Shown here piece by piece: positions 9,720-18,002 of a stretch of 64,000 nt of DNA. The notes below the pieces were generated by a model. The model was not told the DNA's origin, made no database searches, and was given only the letters and a program-made list of their open reading frames with translations. The translations under genes were made by a program, and so were the position numbers. This DNA comes from PALSA-505 sp036501145 (GTDB lineage: Bacteria; Actinomycetota; Actinomycetes; Streptosporangiales; Streptosporangiaceae). Where the stretch lies: contig DASYAV010000246.1 of NCBI GenBank assembly GCA_036501145.1, positions 1-64,000 on the forward strand, given 5' to 3'. Each line of letters starts with the position of its first letter. Position 1 is the first letter of the stretch.

Positions 9720-10037
9720 TTAGCTGCGGTTGTCACCGGCCGCCACGATGGCGTCGGCGGCGTGGGCGCGCAACTCGGCCAGGAGGTCGCGCATGGCCGC
9801 GACCGCGCTGTAGCGCGGATCCTGAGCCGGGTCGCGGACCTGGGCCTTGCGGGCCTCGGCCTTGGCGTGGTCCCACATCTGGTCGGTGTGCCACCACAGC
9901 CGTTCCCGGATGTCGAGCTGGGCCGCCCTCTCGGCGGCGGTCAGCCGGGCCAGCGCGGCCATGTCGTGGACGTGAAATCCCTCGGCCAGGCTGAGCACGT
10001 CATACCGTCCAGCCCGCTCACCATTCACTGCTGTCAT
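9720..10037 (-). CDS. Hypothetical protein (105 aa)
   Basis: Start placed at ATG 10037 (MTAVNGERAGRYDVLSLAEG). Mostly helical and charged (LTAAERAAQLDIRERLWWHTDQMW, AEARKAQVRDPAQDPRYS). No family recognised. Sixty bases downstream of the 9213-9659 gene start, same strand, so possibly the same transcription unit. Confidence 0.5.
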   Translation of the reverse strand: MTAVNGERAGRYDVLSLAEGFHVHDMAALARLTAAERAAQLDIRERLWWHTDQMWDHAKAEARKAQVRDPAQDPRYSAVAAMRDLLAELRAHAADAIVAAGDNRS

Positions 10038-10490
10038 GTGCGGCAGGTTAGGCAGCAAGCCAGGCGAATCCGGGCGAGGCGCGCCTAGCGGGGTAGGGAA
10101 GTCACACCTTCCGGTCATGGTCGGCTGATTCTTACCGGAGCCGCACCGGCCCGGTCCCGCACCGGCCCGGGGGCGAGCGCCTGGGCGTGACGGCATGACA
10201 CCTCTTGCGCTCTTGTACCCAGGGCCGCCGCAGTGCCGCCCTCCCGAGCCTGCGGCCCCCGCCGCAGGCGATCAGGCCCCCTGATGACATACCTTGCTGT
10301 CGCCACCCGTCCCAGATTTCATCTGGTGCAGGAATCGCAGTTCAGGCCGGTGACGGCGGTGGAAATACGTCCCGGTCCGGGACGCCGGAGCAAGATATTC
10401 CCAACGGGCCCATTACGTGCCCCCGGGCGCGGGGGAGATGGGGACGCGGGCGGCCTGGAGGCCGTGCCCGTGGCGGCTGGCGCGGCCTGG

Positions 10491-10739
10491 TCAGGCCGGC
10501 TCGGTGGTGCCCTGGATGGTGCCTGGTTCGTCGGCTGAGGTGCTGAGCGCGTCCTGCCAGGCTGCTTGCTGGCTGAACGGCAGCTTCAGCAGTGCGGCCA
10601 TCTGGGCGGCGGTCGCGGCCTGCCGGGCGTGCACGGCGGCGCTGTCGACCAGGGCGGCGTGCTCGGGTGAGCCGGGCGGGTACTGCTGGGCGGCGCGCAG
10701 GTCGGCGTCGGCCGCGCGGTAGTGCTGGGCGCCCGTCAT
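10491..10739 (-). CDS. Small hypothetical protein (82 aa)
   Basis: MTGAQHYRAADADLRAAQQY with an Ala-rich amphipathic helical middle (ALVDSAAVHARQAATAAQMAALL). This type of small protein is common in actinomycete accessory regions. No function recognised. 10038-10490 upstream holds no gene; it contains another GGAGCAAGATATTC motif at about 10385 like those at 1240 and 8500. Confidence 0.5.
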   Translation of the reverse strand: MTGAQHYRAADADLRAAQQYPPGSPEHAALVDSAAVHARQAATAAQMAALLKLPFSQQAAWQDALSTSADEPGTIQGTTEPA

Positions 10740-11745
10740 GCCTGCTGCCCGTCTTTCCTCGTGTCATGGGCCGGAGCCGCCGCCGCGATGCCGGGCCCGG
10801 CATCGCGGCTCGCTGATTATCCCGCAAGGCCCCCGGGCCCCGGGGCCTTGCGCTCAGTGGCCACACAACGGCCACACAGCGACCGGACGGCGCGTGCGGC
10901 CATTGCGGGGCCCCGGCCAGGCTGCGCCAGCCTGTGTGGCCAGCACGGACGTCCGGGCGGGGGCCGCCTCCGCCGTGCCCGACCTCACCCCCACCCCGAG
11001 GGGAGCCCCGAGGGTGAGGTCGGGCACGGCTGCGGCTCCCAGGCACGAGAAGGAACAGGGGCAGGCAGGACAGGGACACACGCACACACGGGTGATCCGC
11101 TCTTGATCCGCGTTCCGGACGGCCCGCACGCTGCGGAATGAATGGTTTAACAACCACCACGTTGTAATAAGTCTGGGAGTGCACCGGCAGGGGCGGGTGA
11201 GGTCCATTTCGCCGCTGGCCAGCGGCACGCTCCCGGCCTGGCCGCCCGAGCCCATTCCGGCGTTGGCAGGACCCCGGATCGGAGTACCGGTTAGCTGGCG
11301 GACCGGTACCCCAATTGGTGCGCCGCCAGCCGGTGGTCCCTGCCACGGCCACCCCCCCGGCGCCTGTCCCCGCAGAGCGCCCGGCACGTGCAGTTACGCA
11401 CACGTGCCGGGCAGCCGGGTGCCGCTTGATCAGTCCGTGACCAGCGTAAAGGCCCGGGGCAGGCAGCCGGTACACGGAACCGGAGAGGTACCCGGCCAGG
11501 AGGCACCGGATGATCCGTTCCGGGTCACCTGATCCGCCGCGTTCCGCACGCCGCGGAACGGAATGAAGAACGGGATTACCCCCTATTGGGTATCAGTCTG
11601 GGAGTCCATCGGAGGGGGCCAGCCAGGTACATTTCGCCGCCAGCCTGCGGCAGTTCCCCGAGCCCGCAGCCCGAGCCCATTCCGGTCTCAGCAGGAACCC
11701 GAAAAAGAGCCCGTAAACGCTGGCGACCGGTACCCCTATCGGTGC
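10740..11745. other. One-kilobase gene-free region with hairpin and repeats
   Basis: No ORF here looks coding. It contains GGCCACACAACGGCCACACA near 10860, a 19-bp perfect inverted repeat (10972-10990 / 11012-11030), and two diverged direct repeats of ~200 bp (about 11093-11330 and 11511-11745). An origin, transfer origin or mobile-element remnant are all possible; the Tn7-like mini-element begins exactly at its right end. Confidence 0.5.
10972..11030. repeat. 19-bp perfect inverted repeat (hairpin)
   Basis: Left arm 10972-10990 begins GCCGTGCCCGACC and right arm 11012-11030 ends GGTCGGGCACGGC; all 19 positions pair around a 21-base loop that is itself CCCC/GGGG-rich. No T-run follows, so it is not a classical terminator. 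It sits in the middle of the gene-free region. Confidence 0.8.
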
Positions 11746-11973
11746 TGTAGGGAACCGATCTAAATGAGCGCTGGGCGCCGTACTTGAGCACTACATGAGC
11801 AGCGAGTGGGGTAACTGAGCATCGGCGCAGTCCCGGTCACAGCCTGTTGCGGTCGGGGCATGGGCGGCTTCCGGACGCTTCGCCATCCTGGCCAGCGTGC
11901 CCGGACCCTGACCAGTCCGACTGCACCGAGTCCGGGGAGAAGAGCACCGGGAGCGCTCTGGTCCTGGCTCAGG

Positions 11974-12801
11974 TCACGAGGCGCTGGCGCGCACCGCGCT
12001 GGCCGCCAGGGTGGTGAACGGCATCGTGAAGGCTCCGCCCAGAGCGTCGATGGCGGCGCCCACCTCACCGAGGATGTCGGCCAGCTGGTCGGGACGGAGC
12101 CGGGTGAGGCCGCCGGTGGTGGGCAGCAGGGCCAGCCACTGGTCACGGGTATAGGACTGCTCCCAGTCGAACCTCCACTGCTCGGGCTCGCGGAACTGTC
12201 CGGTCTCGCGGATCTTGTCGGCGATCTTGGCGTACATCGCCTGGTAGAGCTCCAGTGGACGGCGAGCTTCCGAATTGGCGAACGGCGGATCTGGCACAAC
12301 CCTGCGGTAGGCGGCGGCGAACTGCCCGGCCACCTCAGCAGGCGCCTCAAAGACATGGCTGAAGATCGCCAGCCGCCCGCCTGGGCGCAGTACCGTGGCC
12401 GCCTTCGCGGCGCCGGTGACCGGATCGACCCAGTGCCACGACTGGGCGGCGATCACCGTGTCGAACGTTCGGCCGTGCGGGTCCCAGGCTTCGAAGGTTG
12501 CTCCCTCGACCGCAAGGCCGCGGGCGCGGGCGAACTCGGCCATCCGCGCATCCGGCTCTACGCCGAGCACGGTGCAGCCGGCAGCCTGGAACTGGCGGGC
12601 CGCGATGCCGGTGCCGGTGCCGACGTCGAGCACCTCAAGCCCGGGGCTTCCGGCCACGATCCGCGCCACCAAAGCGCCGGGGTAGCCGGGACGAGCGCGG
12701 TCGTACCCCGCTGCGTCGGTGCCGAACGACTCGGCTATAAGCCGCGCCTTGTGCAGCTCCGTCGGAGGCGGTCCTGGCTGCTTTCCGTGTACTGTGGGCA
12801 T
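11974..12801 (-). CDS. Class I SAM-dependent methyltransferase
   Basis: 275 residues. Motif I VLDVGTGTGIAARQF near residue 58, the acidic SAM-ribose position in VLGVEPDARMAEFAR, motif IV/VI region WHWVDPVTGAAKAATVLRPGG: a typical Methyltransf_11-like small-molecule methyltransferase. Divergent from the TetR gene; its ATG (12799-12801) lies inside the operator dyads, so the TetR protein should repress it directly. Cargo of the mini Tn7-like element. Substrate unknown; a role in resistance to an antibiotic or metabolite is a reasonable but unproven guess given the TetR partner. Confidence 0.85.
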   Translation of the reverse strand: MPTVHGKQPGPPPTELHKARLIAESFGTDAAGYDRARPGYPGALVARIVAGSPGLEVLDVGTGTGIAARQFQAAGCTVLGVEPDARMAEFARARGLAVEGATFEAWDPHGRTFDTVIAAQSWHWVDPVTGAAKAATVLRPGGRLAIFSHVFEAPAEVAGQFAAAYRRVVPDPPFANSEARRPLELYQAMYAKIADKIRETGQFREPEQWRFDWEQSYTRDQWLALLPTTGGLTRLRPDQLADILGEVGAAIDALGGAFTMPFTTLAASAVRASAS

Positions 12802-12822
12802 GTGCCCACCTTAGTGGGCACA
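12794..12822. promoter_or_regulatory. Overlapping operator dyads between methyltransferase and TetR genes
   Basis: GTGGGCA-TG-TGCCCAC (12794-12809) overlaps TGTGCCCAC-CTTA-GTGGGCACA (12801-12822); half-sites GTGGGCA alternate in both directions. Perfect symmetry and location between divergent genes mark it as the operator of the TetR-family regulator. Confidence 0.8.
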
Positions 12823-12867
12823 CGCCCACCAGGCAACTGGTACCGGCCGTTGACGTGCCGAGAGGAT

Positions 12868-13476
12868 GTGCGGGTGCCGACTGGAGTGCATTTGCGCGAT
12901 GCCCGGCGGCAGCTGTTCGATGCTGCCGAACGCGTACTGCTGCGGACTGGGCCAAGCGGCCTGACCAGCCGGGCGGTCACCGATGAGGCGGGCTGCGCCA
13001 AAGGTGTCCTGCACCGGCACTTCACCGACTTCGACACCTTCCTCGCCGAGCTTGTGCTCGACCGGGCCGCGCAACTTGAGGCGCAGGCGGGAACGCTGCG
13101 CGAGTCGGTCGGCACCGGCACGGTGACCGGCAATCTCGCCAGCGCGCTGACGACGCTGTTCGGGCCGGTTCCGACGGCGATCATCCCGCTCATTACCTTC
13201 CGGGACGAGTTGCGCGCACGACTGCGGCAAGCCAGGCCCGGAGGCGGCACCGCGATCCTCGCCCAGGTCACGACCGCGGTGTCCGCCTACCTGGCCGACG
13301 AGCGCGACCACAGGCGCATCGCGGCCGACGCCGACATCGACTCACTCACCCTCTCCCTGGTCGGTGGAGGGCATCTGCTGTTCTCAGGCCAAGAGCCCGG
13401 CCCGCCGAGCACGGCAACCGTCACGAGGTTCGTGGCAACAGTGCTCGCCGACGTTCTGCAGAGACGGCCATGCTGA
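12868..13476 (+). CDS. TetR/AcrR-family transcriptional regulator
   Basis: About 202 residues from GTG 12868 (a second in-frame GTG is at 12874). N-terminal HTH: DARRQLFDAAERVLLRTGPSGLTSRAVTDEAGCAKGVLHRHF, the canonical TetR arrangement ending in the recognition helix and the Y/HF position. The rest is a helical ligand-binding domain. Divergent from the methyltransferase; the symmetrical operator lies between them. Cargo of the mini Tn7-like transposon. Confidence 0.88.
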   Translation: MRVPTGVHLRDARRQLFDAAERVLLRTGPSGLTSRAVTDEAGCAKGVLHRHFTDFDTFLAELVLDRAAQLEAQAGTLRESVGTGTVTGNLASALTTLFGPVPTAIIPLITFRDELRARLRQARPGGGTAILAQVTTAVSAYLADERDHRRIAADADIDSLTLSLVGGGHLLFSGQEPGPPSTATVTRFVATVLADVLQRRPC

Positions 13477-13617
13477 CGGCTCGCCCGCACATGATCCGGC
13501 AACAGACCCCAGTCACGCGCCGTAAAGATGACCGCAGCGCCCTAATGCTCAACTACCCGAACCTGTCCCGCCTCGCACTGCTCAACTACGTGCAACGCCC
13601 CAGGTCGCACTGCTCAT

Positions 13618-14439
13618 CTACGTCCGTTCCCTACAGGTGCGCGAGCCCGGGGGCCAGGGGGCCAGGGCAGCGTTCAGCTCGCTGCGGATCCGGTCGGCCC
13701 AGGCGGCGAAGTCGCGGGGCGGGTCGGGCATGGTGGCGGCGAGCCGGGCCCAGGCCCCGGTGAGGCTGAAGCCGATCGCCTGCAGGTGGCGGTGGTCGCG
13801 CAGGACCAGGGCAACGGCCACCTGCTCATCGGTGGACCAGGCGCGCGAGGGATGGCCGCCGTGACGGCGCCGGGCCAGCGCGGCGCGGCGGCAGACGACG
13901 GCGCCGAAGGCATCCAGCGGGCCGGGCTGGGGCGGCCCGTCGAGCCTGACCGGCTCCAGGGCCGCGAGGGCCAGCTGGTCCCAGCGCTCATGTGCGGACT
14001 GGCGGCTCATCCCCGCCGCCGCGCCGACCCGCTCCCACGAGGTGCCCGTCGCGCGGGCGCCGATCACCGCGGCATCCAGGTCGGCCCGCGCCTCCTCCAG
14101 ACGGTGCGCGGCCTCGAGCACGCCGAGCTCGGGCAGCACCTGGGCCAGGTGCGCCCGCCACTGCCCCCAGCACCCGCCCGGCTCCCCCGGCTCCCCCGGC
14201 TCCCCCGGCCCGCCCGCGACCGCCGGCGGCGCCAGGCCATCTGCGGCGGGCCACCCGGCACGCGGCCACACCGGGCCGCGCCACCCACACGCACACCCGG
14301 CCCGCCACCCGGCGACCTCCAGGCTCTCCGGCACCGTCCAGCCCCCGGCCTCCTCCTCTGTCCCGCTATCCAGCACGGTGACCACGTAGCCCTCATGGCG
14401 CTCCGCCGCCGCATAACCCCTGCCGTGCATCCACCCCAT
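13618..14439 (-). CDS. Hypothetical protein with HTH, 3' end interrupted by the mini transposon
   Basis: 273 residues from ATG 14439. The N-terminus has CACGWRGPVWPRAGW, a possible metal knuckle. The middle has an HTH (GTSWERVGAAAGMSRQSAHERW) seen in many actinomycete proteins. The C-terminal half holds WSTDEQVAVALVLRDHRHL and WADRIRSELNAALAP. The mini Tn7-like element inserted at 13636, so the last five codons come from transposon DNA. Without the insertion the frame would read on past 11745. The dyad AAACGCCCGTTT (14569-14580) is 130 bp upstream. Confidence 0.6.
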   Translation of the reverse strand: MGWMHGRGYAAAERHEGYVVTVLDSGTEEEAGGWTVPESLEVAGWRAGCACGWRGPVWPRAGWPAADGLAPPAVAGGPGEPGEPGEPGGCWGQWRAHLAQVLPELGVLEAAHRLEEARADLDAAVIGARATGTSWERVGAAAGMSRQSAHERWDQLALAALEPVRLDGPPQPGPLDAFGAVVCRRAALARRRHGGHPSRAWSTDEQVAVALVLRDHRHLQAIGFSLTGAWARLAATMPDPPRDFAAWADRIRSELNAALAPWPPGSRTCRERT

Positions 14440-14643
14440 CCCGGCCTCCAGATGTAAGGAATCCCTGACGCGACGATACGTCAGGTTATCCTTACATTCC
14501 AGCCGCCCGGCCGTCCACAGATCTGCACACCGAGGCATTACGAATGATGATGGTGCCCAGCGCCGCGAAAACGCCCGTTTAAGCACGTCCGTGAGCGCGG
14601 CAGGCCGCCCGGCGCTGAGCCCAGGGGACGGCTGACGCCGGAG

Positions 14644-15102
14644 CTACGGGCTCTTGGCGGGGACATGCCAGTAGCTGGATTCAGGGTGCTCCCGCACGCC
14701 CTGGGCGAACCGCTGGATCAGGCGGACCTGGAGCTGGTGGTCGGTCCGGCTGACCTCGGCGTCCAGGTTGATGTGCAGGGTGTGGACGTCGACGCTGAGC
14801 GCAGGGTCGTAGCGGGCCTCGGCGGCGGCCTCGTACACGCCGTAGCCGGCAATGTCAGTGCTCATCCGGCCCGCGCGGCCGAATACGGCCGCGGGCTCCA
14901 GGTCGCGGAAGAACACCCAGATCTGCGGGAGGCTGCCGCCCATCCCCACCGCGTACCCGCGTGTCACGATCCGGCGGTCGGAGCGCCGCTGCCGGGGCAG
15001 GGCGTCCACGGCGTGGATGTGGTCATAGTTCGGGTGCGGGCGATCCATCAACAGCCCGCCGCAGTCCAGGCAGCCGGCCGCCCGTGACGTCCTGGCATTC
15101 AT
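14644..15102 (-). CDS. Hypothetical protein (152 aa)
   Basis: Start placed at ATG 15102 (MNARTSRAAGCLDCGG; the CLDCGG could bind metal). Contains TRGYAVGMGGSLPQIWVFFRDLEP and VDVHTLHINLDAEVSRTDHQLQVRLIQRF. No family recognised. A 28-bp perfect palindrome lies about 100 bp upstream. Confidence 0.55.
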   Translation of the reverse strand: MNARTSRAAGCLDCGGLLMDRPHPNYDHIHAVDALPRQRRSDRRIVTRGYAVGMGGSLPQIWVFFRDLEPAAVFGRAGRMSTDIAGYGVYEAAAEARYDPALSVDVHTLHINLDAEVSRTDHQLQVRLIQRFAQGVREHPESSYWHVPAKSP

Positions 15103-15204
15103 GACAGCCGACGATAAACGGCCGCGGGGGCATCCGGCAGCAGGCACGCGGTCGGCTGCGGCCACGGGCCGGCGCCCCGATACCACAGCGCGGGGGCCGT
15201 GCCT

Positions 15205-15232
15205 ATCCCACGGTGATATATCACCGTGGGAT
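15205..15232. promoter_or_regulatory. 28-bp perfect palindrome
   Basis: Each half reads ATCCCACGGTGATA, meeting its exact complement with no loop. It lies between the stop of the 15266-15973 gene and the start of the 14644-15102 gene (both minus). No T-run, so an operator for a dimeric repressor is more likely than a terminator. Confidence 0.7.
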
Positions 15233-15265
15233 TAGCCCGCTCCGGACGGGCGGCCTGGAGGTTGT

Positions 15266-15973
15266 TCAGGTGACGCGGATCTGGCCGCCGGCCAGCCGGC
15301 CCTCGCGGGCGGCGCGGGTCACGCCGTCGGCTCCCGCCTCCAGGCCCAGGGCAGACCCGGCCAGGACGGTGATCTGGCCGGTGCGCCTGACCGCCGCGTG
15401 CCAGCCGGGGATCCTGGTCACGTCGCCCTCTTCCACCAGCGGGGTGCCGTCGCGGTGGGTGATGCTGATTTTCCTGCGCCGCAGGACGGCAGAAAAGCCG
15501 GGTGCGGTCGGCGGCGGGATGGTGATGTCGCCGATGAGGCCCATGCCCGCGCTGAGCAGGCCGCTGATGAGCAGGTCGGTGCGGCCGCCGGGCCCGGGAG
15601 CGGCGGCTGACCCGGTGAAGTCGAGAATCAGTGCCGCCCGCGGGCCATGCCCGCCAGCAAGCAGGGCCGTCGACACGCTGACATCGGTTGTGGAAGGGAA
15701 CGTGGCCTTTTCCACCCGGTCGTCCCGCAGGACCTGCGAGCGCAGGCAAGACTGGTGAGCCAGCCGCAGCAGCGTCAGTTCATCCCCGCGGCCGCGCACC
15801 ACGATGGCGGCCGCGGTCTGCTGGCTTGCCGTGCCTTCCTGGCCACACGCCCAGCACCCGAACGGCCCGGCCCCGGCCATGCGCGCCAGCAGCCGCAATT
15901 CCTCCATGCCCACTGCTGCGGCGACCTCGTCCGCGACCTCGAAGGGCAGCAGCTCGCCGCCGGTGCTATCCAT
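15266..15973 (-). CDS. Hypothetical protein (235 aa)
   Basis: Start at ATG 15973 (MDSTGGELLPFEVADEVAAA). Contains a CWACGQEG metal-binding-like motif near residue 40, a cysteine in HQSCLRSQVL, then alternating hydrophobic strands (GLIGDITIPPPTAPGFSAVL). Seems to be a two-part globular protein. No family or activity recognised; single gene on the minus strand. Confidence 0.55.
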   Translation of the reverse strand: MDSTGGELLPFEVADEVAAAVGMEELRLLARMAGAGPFGCWACGQEGTASQQTAAAIVVRGRGDELTLLRLAHQSCLRSQVLRDDRVEKATFPSTTDVSVSTALLAGGHGPRAALILDFTGSAAAPGPGGRTDLLISGLLSAGMGLIGDITIPPPTAPGFSAVLRRRKISITHRDGTPLVEEGDVTRIPGWHAAVRRTGQITVLAGSALGLEAGADGVTRAAREGRLAGGQIRVT

Positions 15974-16171
15974 GCGGGCTACGCTACGCGCCGGCGGGGA
16001 CAATCCCAGCGGTCATGCTGTCGCGCCTGCTAACCGGAGGGCTGTCGCCCTGGCCGCGGCTCCCCGGGCCCGCGAACGCCGCGGCGGCCGCGCGGAGTGC
16101 GGTCGGCTGGCCAGCGGTTTTCCCGGATCGTAAGGCAAAGGACGGGCAAAGCTAACCGGAGGCCGGGGGGT

Positions 16172-16828
16172 TTACGACCGGGGCCAGTCGGCGAACCGTT
16201 TCCGCAGCCGGGCGACGTCATCAGGCGCGAGCCCGTACCGGGCGAACACCGTGTCGCTGAGCCGGTCGAGCCGCTGCCCGGCGTCGGCGAATTCCTCATC
16301 GGCCAGGCCTGGCTCCAGGTTCCTGGCCATGGTGATCAGCTCGCTGGTGGTGTAGCGCCCCAGGGCCGCGGCGACATCGATCGCATCGCGTTCCTCGGCC
16401 CGGGTCACGAACGCCCTGACTTTGGAGGCGACCGCGTCCACCGGGTTCAGCACCGGGCCCACGTCCATCACCACCGGCGCCTGGCCGCGTTCGAAGTAGG
16501 TGATCTGCAGCACCGTCTGCTGGCCGCCGGGCCCGGTGACGATCCACTCCGCCAGGCCGTCGCCGAACCCGTAGAAGACCTCCGCCAGGCCGGTGTCCCG
16601 GTCCTGCCGCTCGGCGCCGAGCCCGGCCGCGCGCAGCGCCTGTTCCACCGCGTCTGCGGCGGCCCGCACCCCCTCGGGGCGGTCGGTCATCAGGTCGATG
16701 TCGGCGGTGTAGCGGTCCACGATGCCGTGCAGGATCAGGGCGTTCCCGCCGCCGAGCACGAACCCGTGCCGGGCGGCGGCGCGCAGCGCGAGGGTGGCGA
16801 CCTGACGCTGGAAGTCGCTGACCGGCAT
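16172..16828 (-). CDS. Nucleotidyltransferase (AbiEii/MNT-like), cassette copy 2
   Basis: 218 residues from ATG 16828. GGGNALILHGIVDRYTADIDLMTD carries the GG and D-x-D motif; GYVGFGDGLAEW-type and FERGQAPVVMDVGPVL blocks match copies 1 and 3. More diverged than copies 1 and 3 are from each other, so it represents an older duplication or separate acquisition. Intact and overlapped by one base with its upstream partner. Confidence 0.72.
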   Translation of the reverse strand: MPVSDFQRQVATLALRAAARHGFVLGGGNALILHGIVDRYTADIDLMTDRPEGVRAAADAVEQALRAAGLGAERQDRDTGLAEVFYGFGDGLAEWIVTGPGGQQTVLQITYFERGQAPVVMDVGPVLNPVDAVASKVRAFVTRAEERDAIDVAAALGRYTTSELITMARNLEPGLADEEFADAGQRLDRLSDTVFARYGLAPDDVARLRKRFADWPRS

Positions 16829-17181
16829 CAGGCGGCAGCGCGGCGCAACACCGGATGCTGCTGTTCCCACGCCTGCCGCAGCTCCCGTGGCAGGAACAAC
16901 TGCGGCCAGACCGTGATCAGCGTGCCGCCGTCCAGGTAGGCGGCGAGTTCCCCGGGCCGGATCGCCTCGCGGAGCACCTTTTCATACATCGACCGCAGCA
17001 TGGCCGGGTCATCCAGATCGAACGTGCGGTCAGCGGCCGACCAGAACAGCCGCAACGGCAGCTCCACCACGCCCGCCACCGGCCCGCGCAGCTCCGCCAG
17101 GTCGCCAGCCACCAGCACGCCGCGGCCAGGGCGTGCCCGGCGCGCGGGCGCCTTGCGTGCGGCAGCCCCGGCAGTAGTCAC
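16828..17181 (-). CDS. Partner protein of nucleotidyltransferase, cassette copy 2 (117 aa)
   Basis: GTG start at 17181 gives a product that aligns end to end with the copy 1 partner (VLVAGDLAELRGPVAGV, LFWSAADRTFDL, LPRELRQAWEQQHPVLR). Starts at 17331 would only add unaligned residues. A degenerate AAACACCCGTTC motif lies ~90 bp upstream at 17275. Confidence 0.62.
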   Translation of the reverse strand: MTTAGAAARKAPARRARPGRGVLVAGDLAELRGPVAGVVELPLRLFWSAADRTFDLDDPAMLRSMYEKVLREAIRPGELAAYLDGGTLITVWPQLFLPRELRQAWEQQHPVLRRAAA

Positions 17182-17345
17182 AGGTCCAGGGTAACCCGCA
17201 GCGCCGCGGCCAGCCACCATCCAGTCGAATGTACTATCGGCAACGCCCAGCAGGGGAGCAAGACTCCGCAGCCGTGCAAACACCCGTTCAGCGCGGGCGG
17301 GGGGTGCTCCTCCCCCGGCGCCGTCGAGCAAAGGAGACGTGGCCC

Positions 17346-17564
17346 GTGTCTGATAGCCCGCTGTCCCGCAACGAGTTCCTCGTGATCGGGTTCGATCCGC
17401 GTGACGCCAGCCTGACTGTGCTCGACAGCCTCGGCTACAGCGCCCGCAACCGTGATGACGCTCTCCAGGACGCCGGGAAGGCCGCCGCGGACGCCCGTGC
17501 CCGCGGCCTGCCGCTGCGGTATGTCGTGGTCAGGATCGCGACGGAAGCTGTCTTCCCTGCGTGA
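17346..17564 (+). CDS. Small hypothetical protein (72 aa)
   Basis: GTG 17346 with AAAGGAG upstream. Sequence VSDSPLSRNEFLVIGFDPRDAS... ARGLPLRYVVVRIATEAVF is well balanced with alternating strands and helices. No family recognised. Converges with the endonuclease VII-like gene that ends four bases beyond. Confidence 0.55.
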   Translation: MSDSPLSRNEFLVIGFDPRDASLTVLDSLGYSARNRDDALQDAGKAAADARARGLPLRYVVVRIATEAVFPA

Positions 17565-17567
17565 GGT

Positions 17568-18002
17568 TCAGGCAAAGTTATCCGGGGACGGGGCAGGTGC
17601 CCATCCTGGCGGCGGCCAGGGCGTGCCGGCGGTCCCGGTGAAGCGGGCCCTCCAGCGGCCGTGGCGGGTGACGCAGTGTGGGCACCGTTCCCAGTGTGCG
17701 ATCAGGGCGGGCATCTGGCGCTGCCAGCTGTAGGGCTGGATGAACTGGTCGATCGGGATCATGCGCCCGTTGCAGCTCAGGCAGATCGAGCCGCGGATGT
17801 AGTCGTGGGTGTGGCAGTGGTCATAGACGATGATGTCGTGCCGGCAGGCGGGCTCGTGCGCGTGGCCTGGCCCGCACCACCAGTTGCGGCTGTCGTGCCG
17901 GCAGCCCTGGATGTCGCAGGGTCCGCTGGCGGGCGGGAACTTCCTGGCGCGCATCAGCCCGTACACGACCGAGTAGGCCATCCCGGTCGCCTGCTGGCTC
18001 AC
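17568..18002 (-). CDS. Recombination endonuclease VII-like (HNH/His-Me) nuclease
   Basis: 144 residues. The block DIIVYDHCHTHDYIRGSICLSCNGRM matches the endonuclease VII core (DHCH ... RG.LC..CN): DH.H catalytic histidines plus zinc cysteines CDIQGC/CHD and CLSC. Its ATG overlaps the stop of the serine recombinase upstream (ATGA), so the two are co-translated. Endo VII-type enzymes cleave branched DNA or DNA near phage ends; here it may act with the recombinase on a mobile element. Confidence 0.75.
   Translation of the reverse strand: MSQQATGMAYSVVYGLMRARKFPPASGPCDIQGCRHDSRNWWCGPGHAHEPACRHDIIVYDHCHTHDYIRGSICLSCNGRMIPIDQFIQPYSWQRQMPALIAHWERCPHCVTRHGRWRARFTGTAGTPWPPPGWAPAPSPDNFA

Larger units (their letters stand above)
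11746..13635. mobile_element. Mini Tn7-like transposon (1,890 bp) with methyltransferase/TetR cargo
   Basis: Ends are inverted: TGTAGGGAAC at 11746 and its complement ending CTACA at 13635. Flanked on both sides by the identical pentamer GGTGC (11741-11745 and 13636-13640), a perfect 5-bp target duplication. Left end has four TGAGC(A/G) sites at 11765, 11785, 11796 and 11816; right end has three TGCTCA sites at 13611, 13579 and 13546. The site spacing at the four-site end (19 from the tip, then 20, 11, 20) is identical to the right end of the complete Tn7-like element at 29310-36211. It has no transposase genes, so it must be moved in trans. Confidence 0.9.
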
